From contig NZ_LMZQ01000002.1 in NCBI RefSeq assembly GCF_001442625.1, forward strand, positions 1 through 64,000: 64,000 nucleotides of DNA, in the 5' to 3' direction. Position 1 is the stretch's first letter; the number at the start of each line of letters is the position of its first letter. The position numbers and the translations under genes were made by a program. Shown in pieces: positions 16,813 through 24,410 of the stretch. The notes under the pieces are model-generated. The model saw only the letters and a list, made by a program, of their open reading frames with translations, was not told where the DNA came from and did no database searches. Source of the DNA: Pedobacter ginsenosidimutans (lineage in GTDB: Bacteria; Bacteroidota; Bacteroidia; Sphingobacteriales; Sphingobacteriaceae).

Positions 16813-18456
16813 TTGAAAAAAATATACTTTCTCCTGTTTTTTCTTTTGGCAGCATTTGCTTGTAAGAAAAGGAACAACACTCAAGCACCGATTAAAAACC
16901 AGAATTTTGAGATAGCAGAATCCTTTTTCTTTAAAAATAACGATTCTTCATTCTATTACTTCAACAAGGTAACTACTACCTCTAAGGATAGCTTACAGGT
17001 GGCAATGGCTTATAATTATATGGCAGTAATACAATCAGATGCCGGTGACTACTTTGGAGGCCAAGAAAGCTTAACATTATCATTAGGCTTCTTAAATGAA
17101 CAAAAAGAAACTGATCTCGCCTGCCTCGCTTCGAATTATAATGAGCTTGGCTTAAATAGTACATATTTCAAAAAATATACCGATGCTATAAATTATTATA
17201 ATTTGGCACTAAAGTTTTGCCGGAACGATTCGTATAAATTACAATTCCTTAATAATAAAGCATTGGCATATCAAAAAAGTGGAGCCTATTCAAAAGCAAT
17301 TGATATTTACAATGAGGTTTTGGCAAAAATCAGTAATAAGAAAGAATACGCAAGAGTACTTTCCAATGCGGCTAAAACAAAATGGCTTCAAAATCCCAAT
17401 TACAATCCACTGGCAGATTTTTCAAAAGCATTACAGATTCGTTATTCAGAAAAGGATGAGTGGGGTCAAAATGCCAGCTATTCACATCTTGCCGATTATT
17501 ACGAAAAGAAAAAACCTGATTCAGCATTTAGTTACCTGCAAAAGATGTATCTAATTGCAACAAAACTTAATAGTCCTGATGATCGGCTCGAAGCACTTCA
17601 AAAATTAATCAAACTTAGCCCAGCTGCAGCAACCAAACAGTATTTTCAAAAATACCAAAACATTGACGACAGTCTTCAAACCGCCCGAAGTGCTGCAAAA
17701 AACCAATTTGCACTGATCCGTTACGACACTGAAAAAAGCAAAGCCGATAACCTTGTTCTACAAAAAGACAATGAAGGCAAAAGATACCAGATCATCATAC
17801 TCATCTTTGGTATTGTTTTGTTAATTGTTGTTGGTACACTTTGGTACAAAAAAAGAAAACAAAGATTAGAACTCGAAGCTCAAAACACCATCCGCGAAAA
17901 TAAACTCAAAACCTCTCAAAAAGTGCATGATGTGGTTGCCAACGGATTGTATAGAATCATGAGCAAACTCGATAATCAGGAAACCTTAAAAGACAATCCT
18001 ATTGTTAACGAGATAGAAGAACTTTACGAACAATCGCGCGACCTCTCTTACGAAAGGCCAAAATCTAAAAACCAGGCTTTTAACGAAAAAATAGCTGATA
18101 CCTTAAAATCTTTCGCCTCAGAAAGTACAAGAGTGGTCCTCGTAGGGAATTCCCCCACATTTTGGGAAATGGTATCCGAACAGGCAAAGGATGAAGTTGA
18201 ACATATCCTTCAGGAACTTATGGTGAATATGGATAAACACAGCCAGGCAAGCGATGTGGTGATTAAGTTTGAGCAGGCACAGCAAAAAATAAACATTTAT
18301 TATACCGATAACGGCATCGGCATTTCGGGTAAAGTGCAACCCAATAATGGACTCACGAATACGGGAACCCGTATTGCGGCAATTGGTGGTACGATTACCT
18401 TTGATACCAATGTAGAAAAGGGACTCAAAATCAAAATCTCTTTTCCGGTTTCCTAA
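16813..18456 (+). CDS. TPR sensor histidine kinase, lipoprotein type
   Basis: 547 residues. TTG is taken as the start because it gives a clean lipoprotein signal (LLFFLLAAFACKK, Cys at about 17); no suitable ATG is nearby. An external sensor of TPR-like repeats (residues about 30-280) follows, then one TM helix (IIILIFGIVLLIVVGTLW, about 326-344), a DHp helix with QKVHDVVANGLYRIM carrying the likely phospho-His, and a HATPase domain with N-box NMDKHSQAS, TDNGIG and NGLTNTGTRI. This is the HisKA_3/NarL class of Bacteroidota kinases. The regulator follows after 10 bases. It lies beside the genes that share the TTACGG-N4-CCGTAA promoter element and is the best candidate to sense the signal for them. 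Confidence 0.92.
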   Translation: MKKIYFLLFFLLAAFACKKRNNTQAPIKNQNFEIAESFFFKNNDSSFYYFNKVTTTSKDSLQVAMAYNYMAVIQSDAGDYFGGQESLTLSLGFLNEQKETDLACLASNYNELGLNSTYFKKYTDAINYYNLALKFCRNDSYKLQFLNNKALAYQKSGAYSKAIDIYNEVLAKISNKKEYARVLSNAAKTKWLQNPNYNPLADFSKALQIRYSEKDEWGQNASYSHLADYYEKKKPDSAFSYLQKMYLIATKLNSPDDRLEALQKLIKLSPAAATKQYFQKYQNIDDSLQTARSAAKNQFALIRYDTEKSKADNLVLQKDNEGKRYQIIILIFGIVLLIVVGTLWYKKRKQRLELEAQNTIRENKLKTSQKVHDVVANGLYRIMSKLDNQETLKDNPIVNEIEELYEQSRDLSYERPKSKNQAFNEKIADTLKSFASESTRVVLVGNSPTFWEMVSEQAKDEVEHILQELMVNMDKHSQASDVVIKFEQAQQKINIYYTDNGIGISGKVQPNNGLTNTGTRIAAIGGTITFDTNVEKGLKIKISFPVS

Positions 18457-18466
18457 TTGTATAAAT

Positions 18467-19132
18467 ATGTTTAAAAGAATAATTATTGCCGAAGATCAAG
18501 AAACACAGAATATTTCGCTACAAAAAACATTGGCCGAACTGGGTGCCGAAAAACCCGATTATGTATATTATTGCGATGATGCACTTACGTGGATCAAAAA
18601 TGCCGTTAAAGCAGAGCGGCCTTATGATCTGTTAATCACCGATCTCTATTTCGAAGAAGATCATAATCCACAAAAAATAGACGGAGGTGCCGAACTCATC
18701 AAAGCCGCAAAAGAGGTGCAGCCCAACTTAAAAACCCTAGTGTTTTCCGGAGAAAACAGGCCCGCGGTTATCGACATGTTATTTAAAGAAATGCTTATTG
18801 ATGGGTACGTGCGAAAAGCACGTCACGACGGTCAGTATTTACGCCTAGCCATATCTGCTATCCATAACCACAAAAAATATCTTTCGCCCGATTTAAAACA
18901 GGTCAGGAAAGAAAATAATTCTCACGATTTTACCGACCTCGATATTGCCATCATCTCTCAACTGGTTGATGGAATGCCACAAAAAAATATCCCTTACTAT
19001 TTGCAGGAGAACAATATCAAGCCCTCAGGTCTAAGCAGTATAGAAAAACGCCTTAACCTGATGAAAGAGGTGCTGGGCTTCTCCAAAAACGAACAACTTA
19101 TCGCCTATTGTAAAGATATCGGGATTATTTGA
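18467..19132 (+). CDS. NarL/LuxR-type response regulator
   Basis: 221 residues. The N-terminal receiver domain has the acidic pair E9-D10 and the phospho-acceptor D59 (LLITDLYF). The C-terminal 65 residues (FTDLDIAIISQLVDG onward, ending with EQLIAYCKDIGII) follow the layout of a LuxR/NarL helix-turn-helix but are divergent. It is paired with the kinase directly upstream. Because six promoters around it carry an identical palindrome at a fixed distance from the -7 box, it is the obvious candidate to bind that palindrome as a dimer and activate transcription. That link is inference from proximity and geometry. Confidence 0.92.
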   Translation: MFKRIIIAEDQETQNISLQKTLAELGAEKPDYVYYCDDALTWIKNAVKAERPYDLLITDLYFEEDHNPQKIDGGAELIKAAKEVQPNLKTLVFSGENRPAVIDMLFKEMLIDGYVRKARHDGQYLRLAISAIHNHKKYLSPDLKQVRKENNSHDFTDLDIAIISQLVDGMPQKNIPYYLQENNIKPSGLSSIEKRLNLMKEVLGFSKNEQLIAYCKDIGII

Positions 19133-19423
19133 TTAGTCCTAAGTCTTCAGTCCATAGTCGGGAGTCAATCGAGCTCAGTTAGTCACTAGGTTATGCTCCC
19201 GTAAATTCGTCATTCTGAACTTGTTTTATTAAGGATTCTTATTGTTTTTTAAGATCGAATAGCCATTTGGCAGTCAGGGGCTTTAACATGGATGAAGAAA
19301 TTGCACTCTGCACCTAGCTCTGCGACCTTTGTGCCTTCTCTCTGTACGCTTTGTGGTTAAAAACGATCGATTTGTATGGCGTGATTAACCTTGAACAAAT
19401 GAACTATTGACTAATGAACCAAC
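19133..19423. repeat. Intergenic region with an inverted copy of the dispersed repeat
   Basis: No gene seen. At 19309-19361 lies the reverse complement of the ttaaccacaaagg...agctgggtg module found at 1-800, 8694 and 13724-14090, so this module occurs in both orientations. A gtcattctgaacttgtttt repeat begins near 19208. Confidence 0.75.
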
Positions 19424-19468
19424 TTACGGTTTCCCGTAATGATGCGCCATATTCCTCCCATACTTTTG
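19424..19468 (+). promoter_or_regulatory. Regulon promoter site B (yegP)
   Basis: TTACGG-TTTC-CCGTAA (19424-19439) is a perfect 6+6 palindrome, followed by 21 nt and TACTTTTG (19461-19468). The yegP start at 19488 is about 15-20 bases below the expected transcription start. Confidence 0.85.
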
Positions 19469-19487
19469 AGCAGCTAAAAAAATAACT

Positions 19488-19820
19488 ATGGGAAAATTTA
19501 TCATTACCAAAAGAACAAATGGCGAATACCAGTTTAATCTCGAAGCAGCAAACGGCAGGGTTATCCTCACCAGCGAGGGCTATACCACAAAAACAGGTTG
19601 CAACAAAGGTATTGAATCGGTAAAAACCAATGCACCAACCGATGCCAGGTACGACAGAAAAATTGCCAAAAACGGAGCGTACTATTTCAATTTAAAAGCT
19701 GCGAATGGCGAAATTATCGGTACCAGCCAAATGTATACCACTGCTGATGCCAGAGATAACGGTATCGAATCGGTTAAAGAAAATGCGCCGAATGCATCAG
19801 TAAAAGATGAAACCATTTAA
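19488..19820 (+). CDS. yegP: YegP-family protein (two DUF1508 repeats)
   Basis: 110 residues with two tandem DUF1508 units. Unit one has GKFIITKRTNGEYQFNLEAANG and unit two has YDRKIAKNGAYYFNLKAANG; both end with the GIESVK motif (GIESVKTNAP, GIESVKENAP). This matches the usual two-repeat YegP length. The function of YegP is poorly known; it is a small soluble protein. The stop overlaps the start of the nuclease gene by one base. It is driven by regulon site B, so it should rise together with the tubulin/Hsp70/TerD operon. Confidence 0.93.
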   Translation: MGKFIITKRTNGEYQFNLEAANGRVILTSEGYTTKTGCNKGIESVKTNAPTDARYDRKIAKNGAYYFNLKAANGEIIGTSQMYTTADARDNGIESVKENAPNASVKDETI

Positions 19821-20896
19821 TGCAAAAAGTTATGGATCTTAAACTAAAGTTAGAACAGCTTCATCAGCGCGTGGTGGGATTAAAAGAGCAGATCAATACC
19901 GAAGAGGCTACGAAAAATGCATTTGTAATGCCCTTTATTCAAATCCTCGGTTACGATATTTTTAACCCTACAGAAGTTATACCCGAACACATCTGTGATA
20001 TCGGCACCAAAAAAGGCGAAAAGGTAGATTATGTGATCCGTAAAAACAACGAGCCCATCCTCATTTTCGAATGCAAACACTGGAAAGAAAGTGCCGATGC
20101 GCACAACTCTCAGTTACATCGCTACTACCATGTTTCTAAAGCACGGTTTGGGGTATTAACCAACGGTACGGTTTATAATTTTTACGCCGATCTGGAAAAG
20201 CCGAATATTATGGACGAGAAACCATTCTTAACCATCGATATCGAAGACCTGAAAGATAATGCCATTAAAATCCTCGAAAGTTTTACCAAAAACGAATATA
20301 ATTTAGAAACGATCCTCGATTCGGCCGAAGGTTTAAAATACATCAAAGCCATTAGAAAGGAATTTGAAAAAGAAATAGACAGCCCTTCTGATGAAATGGT
20401 GAAGTTATTGGTGAACCGTTTTTTCGATAAACCCTTAACCGCAAACCGGATGATTGCTTTTAAAGATTATACAAAAAAAGCCCTTACCATTTCCATCAAC
20501 GAATCGATCAGCGACCGCTTAAAATCGGCATTGAATATTAACGAGAAAATCGAGAAAAAGGAGGAAGGCAAAATGATTCCCGTTAATGAAGATCCCGATG
20601 CTTCTAAAATCGTAACTACTGAAGAAGAATTAGAAGCCTTCCAAATTGTAAAAGCCATTTTGCGCGAGAAGATTCCATCTGCCAGAATTGCTGCACGAGA
20701 TACCCAATCTTACTTTGGCGTATTGCTCGATGATAATAACCGAAAACCGATTTGCAGATTCCATTTTAATACCGTTAACAAGTATATCGAAACTTTCGAG
20801 AAAGGGAAAGATGCCGGCGAGAAAAAACAGCTGTTTAATCTCGATGAGCTTTACGATTACAGAAACCAGTTGCATCAGACTATAGAAAATTATTAA
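19820..20896 (+). CDS. Stand-alone type I restriction R-subunit N-domain-like nuclease
   Basis: 358 residues. The N-terminal domain resembles the HsdR N-terminal nuclease domain: EEATKNAFVMPFIQILGYD, then the PD-(D/E)xK core with D70 (KVDYVI) and E84-x-K86 (LIFECKHWK). The rest (about 180-358) is a helical and mixed region with no helicase motifs, so this is not a complete R subunit, and no methylase or specificity subunit is nearby. The start at 19820 overlaps the yegP stop; an ATG at 19832 is an alternative. Such proteins are common in Bacteroidota. It could act on damaged or foreign DNA. Co-transcription with yegP places it in the predicted regulon. Confidence 0.85.
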   Translation: MQKVMDLKLKLEQLHQRVVGLKEQINTEEATKNAFVMPFIQILGYDIFNPTEVIPEHICDIGTKKGEKVDYVIRKNNEPILIFECKHWKESADAHNSQLHRYYHVSKARFGVLTNGTVYNFYADLEKPNIMDEKPFLTIDIEDLKDNAIKILESFTKNEYNLETILDSAEGLKYIKAIRKEFEKEIDSPSDEMVKLLVNRFFDKPLTANRMIAFKDYTKKALTISINESISDRLKSALNINEKIEKKEEGKMIPVNEDPDASKIVTTEEELEAFQIVKAILREKIPSARIAARDTQSYFGVLLDDNNRKPICRFHFNTVNKYIETFEKGKDAGEKKQLFNLDELYDYRNQLHQTIENY

Positions 20897-21084
20897 TTAA
20901 TACTGCTCATCTCTCAAAAAATGTAGAGGTTGCTTCATTGTCTGTGTTGGGAGCAGACTTGGCAATCTCTCATTTTAAACACGAAAAACCCTCAGTAATT
21001 TGTCATCCTGAGCGGAGTCGAAGGATAGGTTTCGAAAGTTGTGAAGATTAAGTTGAGCCTAAAGTTTTACCTAATATGCTTGCC
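20897..21084. repeat. Intergenic region with a dispersed repeat
   Basis: Contains gtcatcctgagcggagtcg at about 21001-21019, the core of a very common Bacteroidota intergenic repeat. No gene seen. Confidence 0.6.
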
Positions 21085-21129
21085 TTAAGGTTAGCCGTAA
21101 GGAATACATTTTTTGCCTAAATATCTTAG
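21085..21129 (+). promoter_or_regulatory. Regulon promoter site C (gene at 21134)
   Basis: TTAAGG-TTAG-CCGTAA (21085-21100, one mismatch), then 21 nt, then TATCTTAG (21122-21129). The ATG at 21134 lies only five bases after the box, so the transcript would be leaderless or nearly so. Confidence 0.65.
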
Positions 21130-21133
21130 TGGC

Positions 21134-21469
21134 ATGAAACATCTCGTTGCACTGTTATTATTAACGTTCATAATGGGCAACGCCCAGGCACAAAAACAGA
21201 AAGCAGTCACCTATCAGTTAATGGAGCCGGGTTTTAACACCAAAGCAATTAAAGGAACCATCAGCGAGGTATACACTACAAAACGTTATGGCAAAACCTT
21301 TTGGTGGGTAGTAATCGGCACCGATACCATTATCCATGTATGGCCCAGGCACCTAGATACCGCGACCATGAAACCTGGTATAAACCGTGCTTTCTATTCC
21401 ATTAAACGCCTCGATAATAGCTGGTGGAAGAAAGAAAAATCAGAGGATTATGTTAAGCCGAAGGAATAA
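21134..21469 (+). CDS. Small secreted protein of unknown function
   Basis: 111 residues. The frame is open from 21113, but the ATG at 21134 gives a canonical signal peptide (MKHLVALLLLTFIMGNAQAQ) and lies just downstream of the predicted -7 box. The mature protein is about 91 residues, basic and Trp-rich (KTFWWVVIGTD, NSWWKKEK), probably a small beta-structure. No family is recognised. It is predicted to be co-regulated with the neighbouring TTACGG sites. The promoter leaves almost no 5' leader. Confidence 0.8.
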   Translation: MKHLVALLLLTFIMGNAQAQKQKAVTYQLMEPGFNTKAIKGTISEVYTTKRYGKTFWWVVIGTDTIIHVWPRHLDTATMKPGINRAFYSIKRLDNSWWKKEKSEDYVKPKE

Positions 21470-21588
21470 TTCATTTCGTAAAATCCATATAAACGATTGG
21501 CGATTTTGAGTAGGGCTATAAGTCTCGCGAGGTCGTCATTTCGACTGCAATGGAGAAATCTGATAAAAAGAAACTTATAAATTTTGCT
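21470..21588. repeat. Dispersed intergenic repeat
   Basis: The segment gtcatttcgactgcaatgg (about 21535) is a common Bacteroidota dispersed repeat. No gene seen in this short gap. Confidence 0.5.
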
Positions 21589-21633
21589 TTACGGTTTTCC
21601 TTTAGGAAAAGATTTCTTGTCGTTATAGGTTTA
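21589..21633 (+). promoter_or_regulatory. Regulon promoter site D (gene at 21653)
   Basis: TTACGG-TTTT-CCTTTA (21589-21604; the left half is perfect, the right has two mismatches), then 21 nt, then TAGGTTTA (21626-21633). The ATG at 21653 follows after a short leader. Confidence 0.7.
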
Positions 21634-21652
21634 TAGTCTAAAATGATTTAAG

Positions 21653-21859
21653 ATGAAAAAGTATTATGTAAACAAAAATGCCCAAAGCAACGGCGATCAT
21701 GAAGTTCATGATGAAAACTGTACTTACTTACCTTCTAGTGATAACAGAAAGTATTTGGGTGAATTTTCTTCATGTAAGGGCGCGGTAACAGAAGCGAAAA
21801 AAACTTACAGCAAATCAAACGGTTGCAGAACATGTTCTATAGACTGCCATACCAAGTAA
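21653..21859 (+). CDS. Tiny Cys/His-rich protein
   Basis: 68 residues without a signal peptide. Potential metal ligands are spread as HDENC near residue 23, SSC near 43, then GCRTC and DCH near the C-terminus. The layout (His-x3-Cys, then a helix rich in Ala/Lys, then C-x2-C) resembles a small zinc-binding module also seen in the lipoprotein coded at 25336. The function is unknown. Its promoter carries regulon site D, and a hairpin follows at 21891-21934. Confidence 0.75.
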   Translation: MKKYYVNKNAQSNGDHEVHDENCTYLPSSDNRKYLGEFSSCKGAVTEAKKTYSKSNGCRTCSIDCHTK

Positions 21860-21890
21860 AACTGATATAACTTATAAGCGCTTAAAAATT

Positions 21891-21934
21891 GAAGGATTGT
21901 TTCATGTTCGTTTAGGAAAATGGGGCAATCCTTC
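21891..21934 (+). terminator. Hairpin after the Cys-rich small gene
   Basis: 9-bp perfect stem, gaaggattg (21891-21899) with caatccttc (21926-21934), and a 26-base loop, followed by tttagtgttt. It is a plausible terminator. Confidence 0.5.
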
Positions 21935-22012
21935 TTTAGTGTTTAAATTGTCCGTAAAAACACACAATCAACTGAAAATCAAGTTGTAATTTTTATTAAA
22001 TACTTTATCTTT

Positions 22013-22057
22013 TTACGGTTTTCCGTAAGGTTTGGGGTTTAGGCTTGTATACTTTTG
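22013..22057 (+). promoter_or_regulatory. Regulon promoter site E (DUF4177-to-vWA operon)
   Basis: TTACGG-TTTT-CCGTAA (22013-22028, perfect), then 21 nt, then TACTTTTG (22050-22057). The first gene starts at 22084. The palindrome and the -7 box are identical, at identical distance, to those before the tubulin/Hsp70/TerD operon. Confidence 0.88.
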
Positions 22058-22083
22058 AATTATAAACTTAAAACAAACTTATC

Positions 22084-22323
22084 ATGGAATACAAAGTAGT
22101 GCCATTTACCGCAACATTGAATCAAAAAAATGAAACTACAGCTGCGGTTGCTAGTCAATTAGAAAATTTAATCAAGCAATTTACTAATCAAGGTTGGGAA
22201 TACATCAGATTAGAAAGTGTTTCAACTTATGTGCAACCTGACCCAGGGTGTTTTGGTTTAGGTGCAAAACCTGGTTATTTAGCTTCCTATCAAATGGTTG
22301 TTTTTAGCAAAGGTGCAGTATGA
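22084..22323 (+). CDS. DUF4177-like small protein
   Basis: 79 residues. It starts MEYKVVPF and contains LENLIKQFTNQGWEYIRLE, the strand-helix-GWE-strand pattern of DUF4177 proteins. A short loop with CFGLG precedes a last strand, YQMVVFSKG. It is soluble and its function is unknown. Its stop overlaps the start of the next gene (ATGA at 22320), and it heads the operon behind regulon site E. Confidence 0.8.
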   Translation: MEYKVVPFTATLNQKNETTAAVASQLENLIKQFTNQGWEYIRLESVSTYVQPDPGCFGLGAKPGYLASYQMVVFSKGAV

Positions 22324-22607
22324 AAATAATTTTACTATTAATCATTAGGATTTACTGGTTAGTATTTCCTCAAAATAAAAGACGTAAATGCATTTTCAAA
22401 GTAAGTTGCTCTAAACATGTTTATCAAATTACTAATGAAAGTGGCCTGTCGAAAGGGTTTATTGCACTAAAATATCGATACCAAAACTGCAGAACTGGCT
22501 TTCATATTTTCGAAAATCATATCGATGGTAGTAAGATGATGATATTACCCGATGGTCAATTGCTTCAAGAAAATGAGATTGCAGCTAGATTTTTCTCCTA
22601 TAGCTAA
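22320..22607 (+). CDS. YidD-like small membrane-associated protein
   Basis: 95 residues. The N-terminal hydrophobic helix (ILLLIIRIYWLVFP) is followed by RKCIFKVSCSKHVYQ and GLSKGFIALKYRYQNC. This parallels the YidD pattern (a CxFxPTCSxYa core, then gllkGxxlaxxRixrC). It lacks the usual flanking rpmH/rnpA/yidC context of true yidD and is divergent, so it is probably a paralogue specialised to this operon. YidD helps membrane protein insertion; a role in inserting the downstream membrane proteins would be a guess. Confidence 0.7.
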   Translation: MKIILLLIIRIYWLVFPQNKRRKCIFKVSCSKHVYQITNESGLSKGFIALKYRYQNCRTGFHIFENHIDGSKMMILPDGQLLQENEIAARFFSYS

Positions 22608-22650
22608 GGTTTACTCTCTAAAATTAATTGAATTCCTATACTTTTCATCA

Positions 22651-23031
22651 ATGAAACCATTCCTGATCGTTTGTTCAATCTGCTGTTTTGTAGCAATATT
22701 GAAGTTGCCCATTGAATATTACACCTTTCTGAGAGCAATAGTTTCACTGGGCGCTTTGCTGCTTATTTACGTTTGGACAAAACGAAAAAACTATGCTTTA
22801 ACAGTTGTTTTTATACTCGTCCTCATTCTTTTTAACCCCCTGTTCCCCATTTATCTGCACCGAAAAGGCATTTGGATCCCGCTCGACATAATTACCGGCT
22901 TACTCTTTTTACTGATCGCCTTTTATAACAAAAAACAACCCGCAAAAAAAGAAGAAAAAGCCCTAGAAGTTTTACCTGTTCAAAAAACATACGCCAGAGA
23001 CCGGATTGTTTCTGCAAAGCGAGAAATATAA
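22651..23031 (+). CDS. DUF6804-like small membrane protein
   Basis: 126 residues. The frame is open from 22552, but the ATG at 22651 gives a normal N-terminus, MKPFLIVCSICCFVAILKL. Three to four hydrophobic helices follow, with LPIEYYTFLRAIV, LFNPLFPIYLHRKGIWIPLDI and GLLFLLIAFY, the pattern of the DUF6804 family of small Bacteroidota membrane proteins. A basic tail of about 35 residues ends the protein. It lies in the operon behind site E. Function is unknown. Confidence 0.75.
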   Translation: MKPFLIVCSICCFVAILKLPIEYYTFLRAIVSLGALLLIYVWTKRKNYALTVVFILVLILFNPLFPIYLHRKGIWIPLDIITGLLFLLIAFYNKKQPAKKEEKALEVLPVQKTYARDRIVSAKREI

Positions 23032-23068
23032 TCATGAATTTAATAAATCAAACTCAAAACTTAATGTT

Positions 23069-24400
23069 ATGATTGCCCAAATAGAAGAATTTTTTAACCC
23101 AAAAACAGCTGAAGCGCCTCAGGATGAAAATGTGGAGATCAAGGAACCTGTTGCCGAAGAAGCTGAAGAAGTAAGAAAAAGGACCTATCACGAAGCCGGT
23201 TTTAGAGATGGATCGCGGAACAGCGGTAGCCCACTGGCCCTTTCGATATGCCTGAACGCCATTTATGCCAGGTTTCAAAACGAAGAAAAAGAGCTGGTAG
23301 AAAAACAGCAACTGGCAAAAGAGCCTTATATTAATGAGCATAAAAGCAAGGAAACTGAAATCAAAACTCTTGCTATCAGCGAAGAAAGCAAAAAACAGCA
23401 GATTACGCAGGTAGAAAGCAATATCAGAAAGGTAAAAGACAATATCGAAGAGTTAAAATTCGAAATTAATGAGCTGGCGAGGGATCCGGAAAAATATCAC
23501 GTCAGTGCTTCAAAAGGTGCCTCAACAAAATTTTGGATCGGTCTGATCATCCTGATGCCTTTAAGCTTGTATTTGTTTACCTTTTATATTTCCACCTCTT
23601 ATTCGGCTTTTTTTAAACTGTTAGATGCGAACAGTGTCACCGTCGTTATGAATATTCTTGATGCAAAAGCTTTTGAAAAGGCCTGGCAGGACGGTTCGCT
23701 GGAAGGTTTATTTGTCACCTTTATCCCTTTTGTGTTCCTGGGTTTGGGTTATTTGATCCATATGTTCGGTGAGGTTAAAAGCAAATGGAATTATTTCAAA
23801 ATCGGAATCCTTTTTACCACATCCCTTTTATTCGATGCTATACTGGCTTACCAGATCGAAGAGAAGATTTATGAACTAAATAAAACTGCAGAAGATGACA
23901 AATTTGGAATTTTCGTTGCCTTTGGCAAAATCCAGTTCTGGGGAATTATATTCGCGGGTTTTGTGGTGTACCTCATCTGGGGCGTAGTGTTCGATTTTAT
24001 CATGAAAGAACACCGCGAGAAAGACAAAATCAAACATGAGCAGCTCCGCAGAAAAAAAGACATCCAAATTCATCAGGATAGGATAACGGATATCGAAATG
24101 CAAAAAGGGAAACTGATAGAAGAACTTAATGAAATTAAGAAATCATCGTTAGAAGCACAAGGACGCGTTACCTCACTACAAAGAATAATTGATGCGGTAA
24201 TTATCCCCACCAAAGAGTACGTATTGTATGCTTCAGAATATATGCAAGGCTGGATTACCTTCATCAATCAGAAACTCCATATATCTCAATACGAAAAAAG
24301 TGCACTCGAAAACGAATGTATTACCTGTTATCACGAAAACCTTAAAAGTGTAGGTGCCAGTGAAGATTCACAAAATTCTGTTTATGTATCTACTTTATAA
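23069..24400 (+). CDS. Four-TM protein with coiled coils
   Basis: About 443 residues. The start at 23069 (MIAQIEEFFNP) is preferred to the upstream TTG. An acidic N-terminus is followed by a coiled coil (about residues 75-155, Glu/Lys/Gln-rich), TM1 (FWIGLIILMPLSLYLFTFYI), TM2 (VTFIPFVFLGLGYLIHMF), TM3 (ILFTTSLLFDAILAY), TM4 (FWGIIFAGFVVYLIWGVVF) and a second coiled coil (KEHREKDKIKHEQLRRKKD onward). No family is recognised. The layout suggests an inner-membrane scaffold whose coiled coils face the cytosol. It shares the site-E operon with the vWA-like gene that follows, and thus may anchor the system coded at 26-37 kb. Confidence 0.8.
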   Translation: MIAQIEEFFNPKTAEAPQDENVEIKEPVAEEAEEVRKRTYHEAGFRDGSRNSGSPLALSICLNAIYARFQNEEKELVEKQQLAKEPYINEHKSKETEIKTLAISEESKKQQITQVESNIRKVKDNIEELKFEINELARDPEKYHVSASKGASTKFWIGLIILMPLSLYLFTFYISTSYSAFFKLLDANSVTVVMNILDAKAFEKAWQDGSLEGLFVTFIPFVFLGLGYLIHMFGEVKSKWNYFKIGILFTTSLLFDAILAYQIEEKIYELNKTAEDDKFGIFVAFGKIQFWGIIFAGFVVYLIWGVVFDFIMKEHREKDKIKHEQLRRKKDIQIHQDRITDIEMQKGKLIEELNEIKKSSLEAQGRVTSLQRIIDAVIIPTKEYVLYASEYMQGWITFINQKLHISQYEKSALENECITCYHENLKSVGASEDSQNSVYVSTL

Positions 24401-24410
24401 ACCCGGCACC

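Noticed and set aside
19820..20896. Complete type I restriction-modification system
   Set aside because: Only the nuclease-like N-domain is present; no helicase motifs, HsdM or HsdS.
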